Source: a virus
Strand: one strand, 5' to 3'
IMG/VR virus record: IMGVR_UViG_3300046787_000099
Location: 1-64,000 of that record
Length of the DNA: 64,000 nt
Shown here: positions 51,791-59,983 of the stretch, piece by piece
Layout of the letters: each line of letters opens with the position of its first letter
Numbering within the stretch: position 1 is the first letter of the stretch
Notes under the pieces: model-generated
Told to the model about the DNA's origin: nothing
Seen by the model: only the letters and a program-made list of their open reading frames with translations
Databases searched by the model: none
Translations under genes and position numbers: made by a program

Positions 51791-52736
51791 ATCTATTTGT
51801 TCTGTTTGGCAGTTCGTACATGTTGAACCTGTTTAGGTCATTCTTGATTCTGCGTTGTTTCTCCCAAGGAGTTTGCTTCTTTATTTCAATGTCTGCCATA
51901 ATGAATGCTTCCTCAGAAAGTTGCTTATAATAGCCAAGTTTCTTCTGTAGCTGTTCGAACGTCTCATCTGTTAATTGGTTAGATAGGGTTTCAAATATCT
52001 TGTACTTAATAAATGCTTCTACATACTCTCTAATACGATAGTTATCAGGAATCAATTGATTACCAATACCATCATACTCAACAGTATAGAATATCAAGTG
52101 AACAATACCATTTCTGAAGTTAGTGACAAACTTGTTGTCTCTGATATCAAAACTATCATAACCAGCAGCCCCAGGAGTGAACTCGCGAATCGTAGGTACT
52201 GAAGGAGCAAAATCCCATGACTCAGTATACTTTACATCACAGTTAGCCTGTGCAGATAAATTGCCTGGCTTAAGTAAATATTCTTTCTTGTATGATCTAG
52301 TAGTTTGTGTATTAGTCTTGTATACAGCTTGAATTAAATCAGGCATACAAGAAGGACATCCTGTTGTACATGTAGGGTTAGAACAAGGAACACCACCAAC
52401 TGTAACAGGAGAAACTTGAATAGTTGTAGCTGAAGCAGCTTGAGAATAGAATGAGTTAGCAGATTGGTATGGCAACTGAGGAATCTCTGTAGCCATCCAT
52501 GCTTCTCTTACAGCAAAGAAGTTATCTGGAAGTCTTGCTTGAAAGTCTTGGATGTGAAGAATTTGTTCACTAATAACATAAGTAGCTCTACCTAACTTAC
52601 GAAGACACTTATCCAAGTAAGTAGGGAACAATAAGTCATCTACAGCTCCTGTATCAAAGTAGCTTTTTAACTCCTCTTTAACTGTAGAGTAAACAGGCTC
52701 AGGAGAGACAAAGTTATATTTATAGTAGTACGACAT
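51768..52736 (-). CDS. Ring/adaptor-type connector protein, 322 residues
   Basis: The N-terminus (KYNFVSPEPVYSTVKEELKS) and the internal helix (LLFPTYLDKCLRKLGRATYV) resemble ring proteins between portal and muzzle in crAss-like phages. A Cys-rich insert (CSNPTCTTGCPSCMPD, near residue 120-135) could bind a metal or form disulfides. A long C-terminal helical region (EYVEAFIKYKIFETLSNQL) and a basic Asn/Arg-rich tail finish it. The gene order beside two other connectors and the muzzle supports a connector role. Exact ring identity is not determined. Confidence 0.65.
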   Translation of the reverse strand: MSYYYKYNFVSPEPVYSTVKEELKSYFDTGAVDDLLFPTYLDKCLRKLGRATYVISEQILHIQDFQARLPDNFFAVREAWMATEIPQLPYQSANSFYSQAASATTIQVSPVTVGGVPCSNPTCTTGCPSCMPDLIQAVYKTNTQTTRSYKKEYLLKPGNLSAQANCDVKYTESWDFAPSVPTIREFTPGAAGYDSFDIRDNKFVTNFRNGIVHLIFYTVEYDGIGNQLIPDNYRIREYVEAFIKYKIFETLSNQLTDETFEQLQKKLGYYKQLSEEAFIMADIEIKKQTPWEKQRRIKNDLNRFNMYELPNRTNRYGWRRNN

Positions 52737-52739
52737 AAG

Positions 52740-53219
52740 TTATTTTTTCCACTCACGATAGATATGTTGATATTTCTCGTCAGTCTTTATATAGTGAGAT
52801 AATAGTCTTGATGTTGTTCTGGTAGGTTTAAAGTACCAAAGGTTTGTATGCTTTAATCTAGCTGTCTCTCTAAACCACATCCATCCAAAGAAGTATCCCT
52901 CCGTGTGGTAATTGAAATTGTAGATTCTCTTTCCCTTCTCTTTACTCTTTTGCCAATCAATAGGCAAGTTAATTACATCTACACCATCCACCTTCTTAAA
53001 CTTCTTTCTCTTCTTCTTGTTAATAGAGAACTCACCAAAGCCAAGTGGTAACTTAGCTTTCTCTCCAGTTTCAAGAATGTAGTTTTTGAATGCCTCGTTG
53101 AACGAGTAGATGATGTTCCTCCACTCATCAAATGTGAGCTTTATTAGAGGATGCTTCTTACAGAAGCTTTTGTAGTTGTCTTTGCTGGATGATCTCCAGT
53201 CTATTTTAACTCTTGGCAT
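52740..53219 (-). CDS. Small connector-region structural protein, 159 residues
   Basis: A strongly basic helical protein with KHPLIKLTFDEWRNIIYSFN, then LPLGFGEFSINKKKRKKFKK, then aromatic strands (YNFNYHTEGYFFGWMWFRET). This type is found among ring-protein genes in crAss-like genomes as I recall; its position between two connector-type genes supports a tail or neck role. The basic middle could contact DNA. Start overlaps the upstream stop by one base. Confidence 0.65.
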   Translation of the reverse strand: MPRVKIDWRSSSKDNYKSFCKKHPLIKLTFDEWRNIIYSFNEAFKNYILETGEKAKLPLGFGEFSINKKKRKKFKKVDGVDVINLPIDWQKSKEKGKRIYNFNYHTEGYFFGWMWFRETARLKHTNLWYFKPTRTTSRLLSHYIKTDEKYQHIYREWKK

Positions 53220-53932
53220 TATTGCTTGCTTACTTGATCATCTTTATTGTCAGATGTTTTATCATCATTGATCTTAAAGTATGTCGAGATTAGTTTCTGT
53301 GAGGTTAATTCTAACACTTGCTTCTCTAAGTATCCTGGACATCCATACTCTTTGTCTAATGGATTCTTGCAATACTCATTAAGATCTACACCATTTGCAC
53401 AACAACATTCAGAGAACATGATCTCATTTGGAACATCTTCCTCAAAGAATGCTGCAATACGTACAGCTTGTAACAATGGATTACTAACATATAGATATCC
53501 ATTAACAATCCAGTAGTATGGCTGATTCTTGATTAAAGGAAGAGATAATAGATTTAGATATCTATTGATTGTTACTTCCTTAAATCTAGTTCCTTGACCT
53601 CCCATAGCATTGATAGACCACACACCTTGAATAAGGTATTGATAGTTACCTTCTGCAATACGAGGAAGCTTGAATCTAGTTCTAGATACATTACATGGAT
53701 CAACATAATCACAACACTCAGAGATAGGTACTTGAATCATCTCTAAGCAAGGGATGGTTGTGAAGATGGTATCTGTAGCCCAAAGTCTACGAAGATTAGT
53801 CTCACGTTTAAGTAATAGCTGCGTGTTGTTTTTAATCTCAGACGCAACAACCCTATCAGTGATAAGGTTGTCCGTTGATAGCAATTTGTGCATTGAACGC
53901 ACGTCTGAAACTAATTTTCTTAATGTTGCCAT
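53219..53932 (-). CDS. Ring/adaptor-type connector protein, 237 residues
   Basis: The N-terminal helix (LVSDVRSMHKLLSTDNLITD) is followed by LLLKRETNLRRLW and a beta region (MIQVPISECCDYVDPCNVSR). Later Cys-rich patches (SECCCANGVDLNEYC) may bind metal. The end is acidic and disordered. The pattern of a helical start with a strand-rich middle fits crAss-like adaptor rings. The gene begins two bases past the metallophosphoesterase stop. Confidence 0.65.
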   Translation of the reverse strand: MATLRKLVSDVRSMHKLLSTDNLITDRVVASEIKNNTQLLLKRETNLRRLWATDTIFTTIPCLEMIQVPISECCDYVDPCNVSRTRFKLPRIAEGNYQYLIQGVWSINAMGGQGTRFKEVTINRYLNLLSLPLIKNQPYYWIVNGYLYVSNPLLQAVRIAAFFEEDVPNEIMFSECCCANGVDLNEYCKNPLDKEYGCPGYLEKQVLELTSQKLISTYFKINDDKTSDNKDDQVSKQ

Positions 53933-53934
53933 TG

Positions 53935-55161
53935 TTATATTCTTTCTTCAAATTCAGCAATCTTGCCAGTGTCCTTGTTATAGACTAGAGCAAGTGCTGC
54001 TCTAACACTATGAACATAGTTGTTATCTAAGTGCCATCTATCTGTACCAGACAAGCTAGGCATTTGTTGTATTCTTACACCTTTGACTTCCTTAGCCATG
54101 TAGTGGTGTTTATCTCCTGTGTGAACCTCTCTGTACTTAGCATATCCAAACATTTGACTATACTCAGGATGAGTTGCAAACAATAATGGAAGATCTTCAA
54201 TCTTACAGTTACCATGATGATAACCAATGAATGTATCACCTACCATTACACCTTTCACTGTACTGTGTTCTCTTATGAAAGATACACTAGGATCATTCTT
54301 GAAGAATACATCTAGTGCATGTGCTAGGTAATAAGACTTAGTTCTGTCATGATTACCTTGTACTAATACTACCTTCACATTCTCACACACTCTACTGATT
54401 GCCTTGATAGTATCTACAAGCAAGTTAAAGCCTGCTTCATATTCATCAGCATAGTCCATAATAGTGTCTTGTGGAGTACCATTTGTTGTCTGATGCTGAT
54501 AGTTATCAGTGTGAAAGAAATCGTTTGATATAGGGAACACAATCGTGTCTATATCATACAATGATGTCACATTACCAATAAGAGATGTAGCAGTTGTGTA
54601 ATATCTTGCACACCTTGTCCATACAGAGTTATCACCATCTATGTGTCTCTTAGCTAAGTGATAGTCAGATAATGATAATTCAACATCTACCATCTTTTGC
54701 TCAATGTGATTAGATGTATGTTTTGGTTCAGGAATGTAGTTAGATTTGTAATTTTCTAGGAACTTTGCAAAGTCCTCAGGAGTGTAGTCTTTAGCTTCTT
54801 TTCTCTTAGAGAATACTGAAGAAGTAAATTTACCATTAGGTAATAACTTAGACCAGTAGTTTGTAATAACGTATTTATCAAGGTTAATCTTGTGCAGAGC
54901 AGCAAGCTCTATATCATCCTTGGGTTCAAAATCGAGAATCAATATGCTCTCAATAGTTCCTTTCTCATTGTTAATCTTTCGTACAGATTCACACAATAAA
55001 GGTGCTTTCAATGGATCGTTTTGTTCTCCCTCTCTTAGCTCTTTTAACAATTCATCTACTTCATTTTCAGTAATACCAAGCCTTGAGGCATAGTATGTTT
55101 TACTTTTCTTATGCTTCATTAATGCTTGAAGCATCGAAAGTTGATCCTGGTTTCCAGTCAT
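53935..55161 (-). CDS. Metallophosphoesterase with N-terminal helix-turn-helix
   Basis: A 408-residue protein. Residues about 15-45 look like a helix-turn-helix (TYYASRLGITENEVDELLKE). Metal ligands of the calcineurin-type phosphoesterase fold follow in order: SDYHLAK (D-x-H, near 164), ISNDFFHTDN (near 205), VQGNHDRTK (GNHD, near 268), YHHGN (near 315) and TGDKHHY (GDxHH, near 350). Such enzymes cleave phosphodiesters in nucleic acids or nucleotides. Placement at the head/tail junction in crAss-like phages suggests action on the packaged genome or at entry, but the substrate is not visible. A strong terminator lies just upstream. Confidence 0.85.
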   Translation of the reverse strand: MTGNQDQLSMLQALMKHKKSKTYYASRLGITENEVDELLKELREGEQNDPLKAPLLCESVRKINNEKGTIESILILDFEPKDDIELAALHKINLDKYVITNYWSKLLPNGKFTSSVFSKRKEAKDYTPEDFAKFLENYKSNYIPEPKHTSNHIEQKMVDVELSLSDYHLAKRHIDGDNSVWTRCARYYTTATSLIGNVTSLYDIDTIVFPISNDFFHTDNYQHQTTNGTPQDTIMDYADEYEAGFNLLVDTIKAISRVCENVKVVLVQGNHDRTKSYYLAHALDVFFKNDPSVSFIREHSTVKGVMVGDTFIGYHHGNCKIEDLPLLFATHPEYSQMFGYAKYREVHTGDKHHYMAKEVKGVRIQQMPSLSGTDRWHLDNNYVHSVRAALALVYNKDTGKIAEFEERI

Positions 55162-55264
55162 CCTACTTGTAGTTTAGTTAAATTGTCCTAAATATAAAAA
55201 TTAATTTCCGTATTTACCAAACTATTGTAACAGAATTAATTATATAGGTTAATCAAGTTAGTTA

Positions 55265-55300
55265 TAAAAAAGAAAACTCCCAGGGGTTTATTCCTGGGAG
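55265..55300 (-). terminator. Strong intrinsic terminator at end of head/fibre genes
   Basis: On the minus strand an 8-bp stem (CTCCCAGG at 55300-55293 with CCTGGGAG at 55284-55277) is followed by TTTTCTTTTTT (55276-55266). A smaller stem (CCTGT 55305-55309 with ACAGG 55320-55324) followed by T6 points the other way. It lies 37 bases after the stop at 55337. Confidence 0.88.
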
Positions 55301-55336
55301 AAACCCTGTAAACCAACAAACAGGATTTTTTGTATC

Positions 55337-55993
55337 TTAAACTATCGTAATCTTTACAGTTTGATAGAATCCTGGAGCAACACCAGCACTACTCATAACC
55401 ATTTGGAAGCTAGAGAATGTGAAGTTTGGTGTACCAGGAGTGATAGTTTGAAGGACAGTTGTACCATCATAAGCAATTCTCTCAATCTTCTGAATAGTTT
55501 TACCAGCACCAGAAACAATTGTAGATCCTCCTAATTGATACGATAATGTATTAACTAAATCTAGATTGTATGATGTTGTGAAACTTCCATATCCACCTTG
55601 AGAATTCAACACTACTGTCGCATCACCTGAAGGAGTTACTTGGAATGCATAGTTATAATGAATTTCTGCAACTGTAGTTGTGGTTGTAGTTGTAGGAGTT
55701 GCTGTTGTAGTAGTACTAGTTGTTGTACTTGTACTTGTACTAGTTGTAGATGTTGTAGTTGTAGTTGATGTAATTACATTCAAATCTACATATGTCTGAC
55801 ATGTTCCAGGAGAGGATACACGAATAGTTGTTGTTCCATCAGGAACTACTGTACTAATATATCCTGCAACTAAAGAGGCTTTAGATACTCCCGTAGCAAA
55901 TGCAGTAGTGTAACCATCTGTATTTGAATACAAGTTAAATGTAGGACCAGTGTCCGCTCCTGCTAAAGTTAATGTTATTGATACTGTTATCAT
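55337..55993 (-). CDS. Fibre/decoration protein with poly-Thr hinge
   Basis: A 218-residue protein. Residues 1-75 are a beta domain (TVSITLTLAGADTGPTFNLY, TTTIRVSSPGTCQTYVDLNV). Residues about 76-113 are a Ser/Thr hinge including seven consecutive Thr. The rest is a second beta domain (NYAFQVTPSGDATVVLNSQG and GFYQTVKITIV). Two beta domains joined by a mucin-like hinge suggest an exposed virion fibre. No signal peptide. It is the last gene before the strong terminator. Confidence 0.65.
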   Translation of the reverse strand: MITVSITLTLAGADTGPTFNLYSNTDGYTTAFATGVSKASLVAGYISTVVPDGTTTIRVSSPGTCQTYVDLNVITSTTTTTSTTSTSTSTTTSTTTTATPTTTTTTTVAEIHYNYAFQVTPSGDATVVLNSQGGYGSFTTSYNLDLVNTLSYQLGGSTIVSGAGKTIQKIERIAYDGTTVLQTITPGTPNFTFSSFQMVMSSAGVAPGFYQTVKITIV

Positions 55994-56004
55994 TTGGTTT
56001 AATA

Positions 56005-56355
56005 TTAACTAGTTGTGGTAGTAGTAGTTGTTGTTGGTGTTACAGTAGTTGTTGTTGTTGTCGTTGAACAACCATTTACTAATGCACAGAATCTAGCTTT
56101 CAATACAGGATCATTAGAAATAGCAGTTAGTATCTGATCAGCTTGATTATCTGGATCAAGGGTATTGTCAATCTTTTGAATAACAACATTTAGTATATCA
56201 GCATAGTTTACTCCTGTGTAAGGTAAGTTAGGTCCATTATAGTAGATTAAATCTGTTTTAATTGGATATCCTAAGAACCTGTCACTCAAGCAACCTGCTG
56301 GATACAATGTATATACATTAGGACCATTACATGGCATTCCTGGTAAACAAGACAT
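56005..56355 (-). CDS. Small head/fibre protein with shared anchor motif and poly-Thr end
   Basis: A 116-residue protein when started at the ATG 56353-56355 (MSCLPGMPCNGPNVYTLY); an upstream ATG at 56391 would overlap the previous gene by 25 bases. IYYNGPNLPYTGVNYADIL resembles the anchor of the long fibre. A Cys pair near the start parallels the next gene. The end is Thr-rich (ending in an eight-Thr run). Likely a virion decoration protein; copy number and partner unknown. Confidence 0.65.
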   Translation of the reverse strand: MSCLPGMPCNGPNVYTLYPAGCLSDRFLGYPIKTDLIYYNGPNLPYTGVNYADILNVVIQKIDNTLDPDNQADQILTAISNDPVLKARFCALVNGCSTTTTTTTVTPTTTTTTTTS

Positions 56356-56366
56356 ATTGTTAAAAT

Positions 56367-57032
56367 TTAAACTGATGTGATAACTTGCCAAGCAGATCCT
56401 GTATACACATTAAGCTTAGAAGTTGTTGTATTAAAGATGATTAGACCAGTAGCAGGAGAAACCATTGCGTCTCTTTGACCTGTAGTCATGTTCTTAGCAG
56501 CAAGTCCTGGTAAGGATGCTTGATAAGAAGCAATAAGAGTGTTTAGATCTGCAAGCTTTACATAGTTAGTATCTACATCTAATGCTAATGCTTCAAGATC
56601 TGTTTCTGTTGCACAAACTTTGTTAATGATAGCTTGAACAACAAGGTGAGTATCAGAAGAATTCGTAACACCAGATAAACAATCTACATTATAATCAGCA
56701 TTCAATGTAGTGATGGCAGCAGCTACAGCAGTCACCTGAGTTTGTAAACTACATGCAGCTTTAACTAATGCAGTGAATAACTCAACAGCATTAGGAACTC
56801 TTCCCACAGGTAGATAACCTGTAACAAGAGCACAGTAGTCTCCTGAAGAAATTGTAATGTCAATACCTGTTCCGTTTAGGAATGATACAACATTTGAGAT
56901 GAGTGCTTCTTCTACAAGTAATAGATTATCACCATTAGAAATTCCTAATGGTACGCTATCTAACCCTGTATATCTAACACATTTGTCAGGTGTAATCTCA
57001 ACACACCCATTATAGCAATTTGTACAAGACAT
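56367..57032 (-). CDS. Head-fibre-like protein, 221 residues
   Basis: The N-terminus (MSCTNCYNGCVEITPDKCVR) has four Cys and continues into an anchor-type stretch, VRYTGLDSVPLGISNGDNLL. The middle is helical with heptads (AVAAAITTLNADYNVD, ETDLEALALDVDTNYVKLAD), probably a trimeric coiled coil. It ends with GLIIFNTTTSKLNVYTGSAW, a short motif frequent at fibre tips. This order of anchor, coiled-coil shaft and small tip fits a short trimeric head fibre. Good as a fibre; its location on head or tail is inferred from its neighbours. Confidence 0.7.
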   Translation of the reverse strand: MSCTNCYNGCVEITPDKCVRYTGLDSVPLGISNGDNLLLVEEALISNVVSFLNGTGIDITISSGDYCALVTGYLPVGRVPNAVELFTALVKAACSLQTQVTAVAAAITTLNADYNVDCLSGVTNSSDTHLVVQAIINKVCATETDLEALALDVDTNYVKLADLNTLIASYQASLPGLAAKNMTTGQRDAMVSPATGLIIFNTTTSKLNVYTGSAWQVITSV

Positions 57033-57039
57033 TTCTTTC

Positions 57040-57306
57040 TTATTTATGAATTAAAATTTTTACTCTACTAGCAATCATTGCAACTGTGAATGGTTTACAA
57101 TATTCAGGGTTACAAGCCTTGTAAGTCAAGACTTGTTTGTAATGTAATAAATCAGCAATCACCTGTCCTGGTATATAGTAATTTAAAGCAAATACAATAT
57201 TGTTAAATTGATGGTTAGCTAAGTCTGTTAGCTTGCAATCAATATCAGCTAGTAATACAGTTATACTAGAACAATCAATACAATTGGTCAGTCTCGGTGT
57301 TAACAT
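57040..57306 (-). CDS. Small virion-region protein, 88 residues, Cys-containing
   Basis: An 88-residue mixed alpha/beta protein with CIDCSSITVLLADIDCKL at the N-terminus and CNPEYC near the end. The Cys spacing could bind a metal ion. The start is seven bases downstream of the Cys-rich mini-gene stop. No family recognised. It belongs to a chain of small genes in the head module. Confidence 0.55.
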   Translation of the reverse strand: MLTPRLTNCIDCSSITVLLADIDCKLTDLANHQFNNIVFALNYYIPGQVIADLLHYKQVLTYKACNPEYCKPFTVAMIASRVKILIHK

Positions 57307-57312
57307 TTCTTA

Positions 57313-57426
57313 TTATTTATTTACAATTGCTTCTTGTTGAACAGCATAGTTGCATGCTGAACAATAGCCATTTACTAATTGACATCCGCAACCAACCTTT
57401 ACTTGACATCTTTTACAATTTGCCAT
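57313..57426 (-). CDS. 37-residue Cys-rich zinc-ribbon-like protein
   Basis: The frame runs from ATG (57424-57426) to TAA (57313-57315). Six Cys are arranged as C-x2-C, C-x-C and C-x2-C in only 37 residues (MANCKRCQVKVGCGCQLVNG, YCSACNYAVQ). This is a typical metal-binding minidomain. Short spacings to both neighbours (four and six bases) and the ordered cysteines indicate a real gene. Function is unknown. Confidence 0.7.
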   Translation of the reverse strand: MANCKRCQVKVGCGCQLVNGYCSACNYAVQQEAIVNK

Positions 57427-57430
57427 AATC

Positions 57431-57997
57431 TTATCTGAAGTTATTAATGTAATTATTTCCAGAACATCCGCAGTTATTGCTGATGAAATTGTTCAACATG
57501 TTATTAGCTTGAACATAAAGTTTATTAGCTGTATCTACAGCACAGTTATTAGCAGCTGCAATAGATCCTTGAATCATATACCAGATACTATTCAAATCCA
57601 CCTTAGCTTGTGTCTTAATAGCCATATCACATTCCATCATGTCAAGCTTCATGAAAGCATTGTCAAACTTTTCTTGAATCTGCTCAATACGCATGATAGT
57701 CTTCTCTACATAGTTCTCGTATGCAGGAGCAACTGAATATCTCAAATAGTATACACCATCAGGTAGAGGTAAATATGGATCACCCACTTCACTCAACCCT
57801 AATGTTGCTGAGTTAAATACATTGAAATCTTGTACTGTGAACGGTATAGCAACAGGATCGAAACCAGGCATTGTGATTTCAATAGTTGGAGAAGTAACTA
57901 CAGGAGGTTCTGTTGGATAGGTTGATATATCAGCAATACCTAATGTAAAGGTATTGTATGTGTTAATCACTAATATATCTAATTTTAAAGTTGGCAT
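57431..57997 (-). CDS. Structural protein of the head module, 188 residues
   Basis: I start this protein at the ATG 57995-57997 (MPTLKLDILVINTYNTFTLG). The longer in-frame start at 58045 lies within a terminator hairpin. The N-terminal half is beta-rich (SPTIEITMPGFDPVAIPFTV, LPLPDGVYYLRYSV), the C-terminal half helical (MRIEQIQEKFDNAFMKLDMM) and ends with Cys-containing SNNCGCSGNN. Unknown family; virion location inferred from neighbours. Confidence 0.6.
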   Translation of the reverse strand: MPTLKLDILVINTYNTFTLGIADISTYPTEPPVVTSPTIEITMPGFDPVAIPFTVQDFNVFNSATLGLSEVGDPYLPLPDGVYYLRYSVAPAYENYVEKTIMRIEQIQEKFDNAFMKLDMMECDMAIKTQAKVDLNSIWYMIQGSIAAANNCAVDTANKLYVQANNMLNNFISNNCGCSGNNYINNFR

Positions 57998-58014
57998 ATC
58001 GTTATAAAATAATA

Positions 58015-58055
58015 ATGCCAGAGGATTTGAGAATAATCCTCTCACCCTCTGGCAT
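58015..58055 (-). terminator. Ten-bp hairpin after the abundant head protein gene
   Basis: ATGCCAGAGG (58015-58024) pairs perfectly with CCTCTGGCAT (58046-58055). In the minus direction it is followed by an AT-rich stretch without a long T-run. It lies 26 bases after the stop at 58081 and before the ATG at 57997. Confidence 0.65.
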
Positions 58056-58080
58056 AGGTTATATGATTCTTACCTTCTGA

Positions 58081-59226
58081 TTAAGGGATCAACGTTGTTG
58101 TTGTTGAAGTAGAAGGCCAAGTAGTAGTTGTAGTACTTGTTGTAGAAGTAATTGGACCACTTTCATCAGATACTGTTCCTAAAGCTGCTTCTAAGATATC
58201 TTGGATATCTAATGCTAAGTTTTGAGGAGTAGCGATGATTACAGTTGAATCTTCTTTGATATAGTCACCCCACTGATAAGCAGATTTGTCATAATCATTG
58301 AACTTGATGTAATACGTATCATAAGTAGTACCATCAGTTACCCAAGATTCAAAGTTCTCATTGTACCCAACCATACGGTATAAGTGCTTTAAGTAACCAG
58401 CTTGGTAGCTATAGAAGTTTTTCTCTAATTGCTTGATCTCATCAGATGTACCAGAAACATAAGAAGAACGTTGAGTTACCTCAGCAGTAGCAACCATGTT
58501 ACAAGAATCTGCAACGATGAAGTCAGCAGTTGTAGCAGGACCAGCATACACGAAAGTACGGAACCACATACGGTCATACTCCCAAGGGAATGCAGCAACA
58601 TCACAAGGTTGACCATACTTAGTTAATGGCTTACCAGTGATACGTAAGATTGCGTTTTGATTGTTACCAATACGTTGGAATTGGTAGAAATCAGAGAAAG
58701 TGATGTTGTCAGGGTTGTTACCTGGAGCTTGCTCATTAAACTTAATGATAAATTGATCAATCAAGTTTGGAACATCAACATCAGCACAAGGATCTCCACC
58801 ACAAGCTAAACACTCACCTTTAACAGTCACTGAACGAGTGAAACCGTTGAAGTATAATGTGTTTAAGTAAGAAGAGAACGCACGTAATGTAATAGTTACA
58901 TCAGTACCAGGAGTCACTGTAAAGTCAGTAACATCAGTTACTTGGTTAGCAGCTACTGGATTTCCAGTTACTTTGTACCACTCAGTTACGTTAGAACCGT
59001 TAGAAGCAATCTTGTCAGAACGCTTAGATCCTTGTAAGTAAGTGTTTGTACGACCTTGAGCAACATAGAAGTAAGGACGAGCAGTAATGTTACTATCTGT
59101 TGCTACAGTGTAATCACTACGGAAGATACCAAACTTGCCTGCTGTCAAATTTTGTGTAGAACCAGTGCTAGGTAATGTGTTGCCTACTGGAACTACAAAC
59201 AGGGTGGTTAATGAGAAATCAGCCAT
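58081..59226 (-). CDS. Probable abundant head/auxiliary virion protein, 381 residues
   Basis: A beta-rich protein (MADFSLTTLFVVPVGNTLPS, TVTPGTDVTITLRAFSSYLN) with an internal CLACGGDPC cluster, a central domain with aromatic strands (WEYDRMWFRTFVYAG), and a Thr/Pro-rich tail. No signal peptide. Its own hairpin terminator and consistent codon choice suggest high expression. Genes at this position in crAss-like phages encode abundant head-associated or auxiliary capsid proteins. I assign it by position and composition. Confidence 0.65.
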   Translation of the reverse strand: MADFSLTTLFVVPVGNTLPSTGSTQNLTAGKFGIFRSDYTVATDSNITARPYFYVAQGRTNTYLQGSKRSDKIASNGSNVTEWYKVTGNPVAANQVTDVTDFTVTPGTDVTITLRAFSSYLNTLYFNGFTRSVTVKGECLACGGDPCADVDVPNLIDQFIIKFNEQAPGNNPDNITFSDFYQFQRIGNNQNAILRITGKPLTKYGQPCDVAAFPWEYDRMWFRTFVYAGPATTADFIVADSCNMVATAEVTQRSSYVSGTSDEIKQLEKNFYSYQAGYLKHLYRMVGYNENFESWVTDGTTYDTYYIKFNDYDKSAYQWGDYIKEDSTVIIATPQNLALDIQDILEAALGTVSDESGPITSTTSTTTTTWPSTSTTTTLIP

Positions 59227-59251
59227 TTGTTATATTAATTAAATTGTTTAC

Positions 59252-59983
59252 TTATTCATTTGTCTTGATTCTGTATATCGAGCTCTCAACCGCTGATTGA
59301 TTCTCTGTATACATTGCAAGATTTTGTACGGTCAAGTCTAGGATCTCATCTTCTAGATAAGTTTCAAGTTCACAGTCTTGATCATACGATGGTTCTCCAT
59401 CTAACATAATGTACCCAGTTTTATTAATATACTGCGGATATCTCATGTATGAGATGTAGATTTTACTTGGTGTGAAGGTTCCATCAGTGAAGATGGAGAT
59501 CTCGTCTGAGGAGATGAAATTGAAGGTTTCCTGATACTCGAATGATGGTCTGTAGTGAGTGTTGTTTAAACAAAACTGCAAATCACCATGTTTAGCAAGA
59601 TCACGATTAATCCAAATCTTTCTGTCCTTACACAATCCCTTACTGGCAATTACGTAACTATCTACGTAAAACATGTACTTAGGTTCAAGTTGATGAACAT
59701 AGGCACTCCATTGATTTAACTCAGCATTCTTCAAAGCTAGTGGTAACTCACCATCATTGTAATTTACCACTAGGCTTTGCAGGTCTTCATATCGTTTCTT
59801 AAAGGCATCTAAGCCAAGACCTGATATTGTATTCTGACCATCTATTTTCTGCTTTATTAACTTTATCTGAGCTTCATTGAGAGCTAAGATTTTGTCTTCT
59901 AACTGAATCTGTTGATGCTCGTTTGCTGATAGCTTATTTAGTCTTTGGTCAATCTTATATAATAAACTATCTACGGGGATCAT
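59252..59983 (-). CDS. Head-module structural protein, 243 residues
   Basis: An N-terminal coiled coil (LLYKIDQRLNKLSANEHQQI, ALNEAQIKLIKQKIDG) is followed by a beta-rich domain (YVHQLEPKYMFYVDSYVIAS) and a C-terminal helix (LTVQNLAMYTENQSAVESSI). Start overlaps the upstream stop by four bases. The arrangement is that of a head-completion or neck adaptor protein, but I cannot assign a family. Confidence 0.6.
   Translation of the reverse strand: MIPVDSLLYKIDQRLNKLSANEHQQIQLEDKILALNEAQIKLIKQKIDGQNTISGLGLDAFKKRYEDLQSLVVNYNDGELPLALKNAELNQWSAYVHQLEPKYMFYVDSYVIASKGLCKDRKIWINRDLAKHGDLQFCLNNTHYRPSFEYQETFNFISSDEISIFTDGTFTPSKIYISYMRYPQYINKTGYIMLDGEPSYDQDCELETYLEDEILDLTVQNLAMYTENQSAVESSIYRIKTNE

Noticed and set aside
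58000-58045. Upstream start at 58045 for the 188-residue head-module protein
   Set aside because: It would place the start within the 10-bp terminator hairpin; the ATG at 57997 gives a better beginning.
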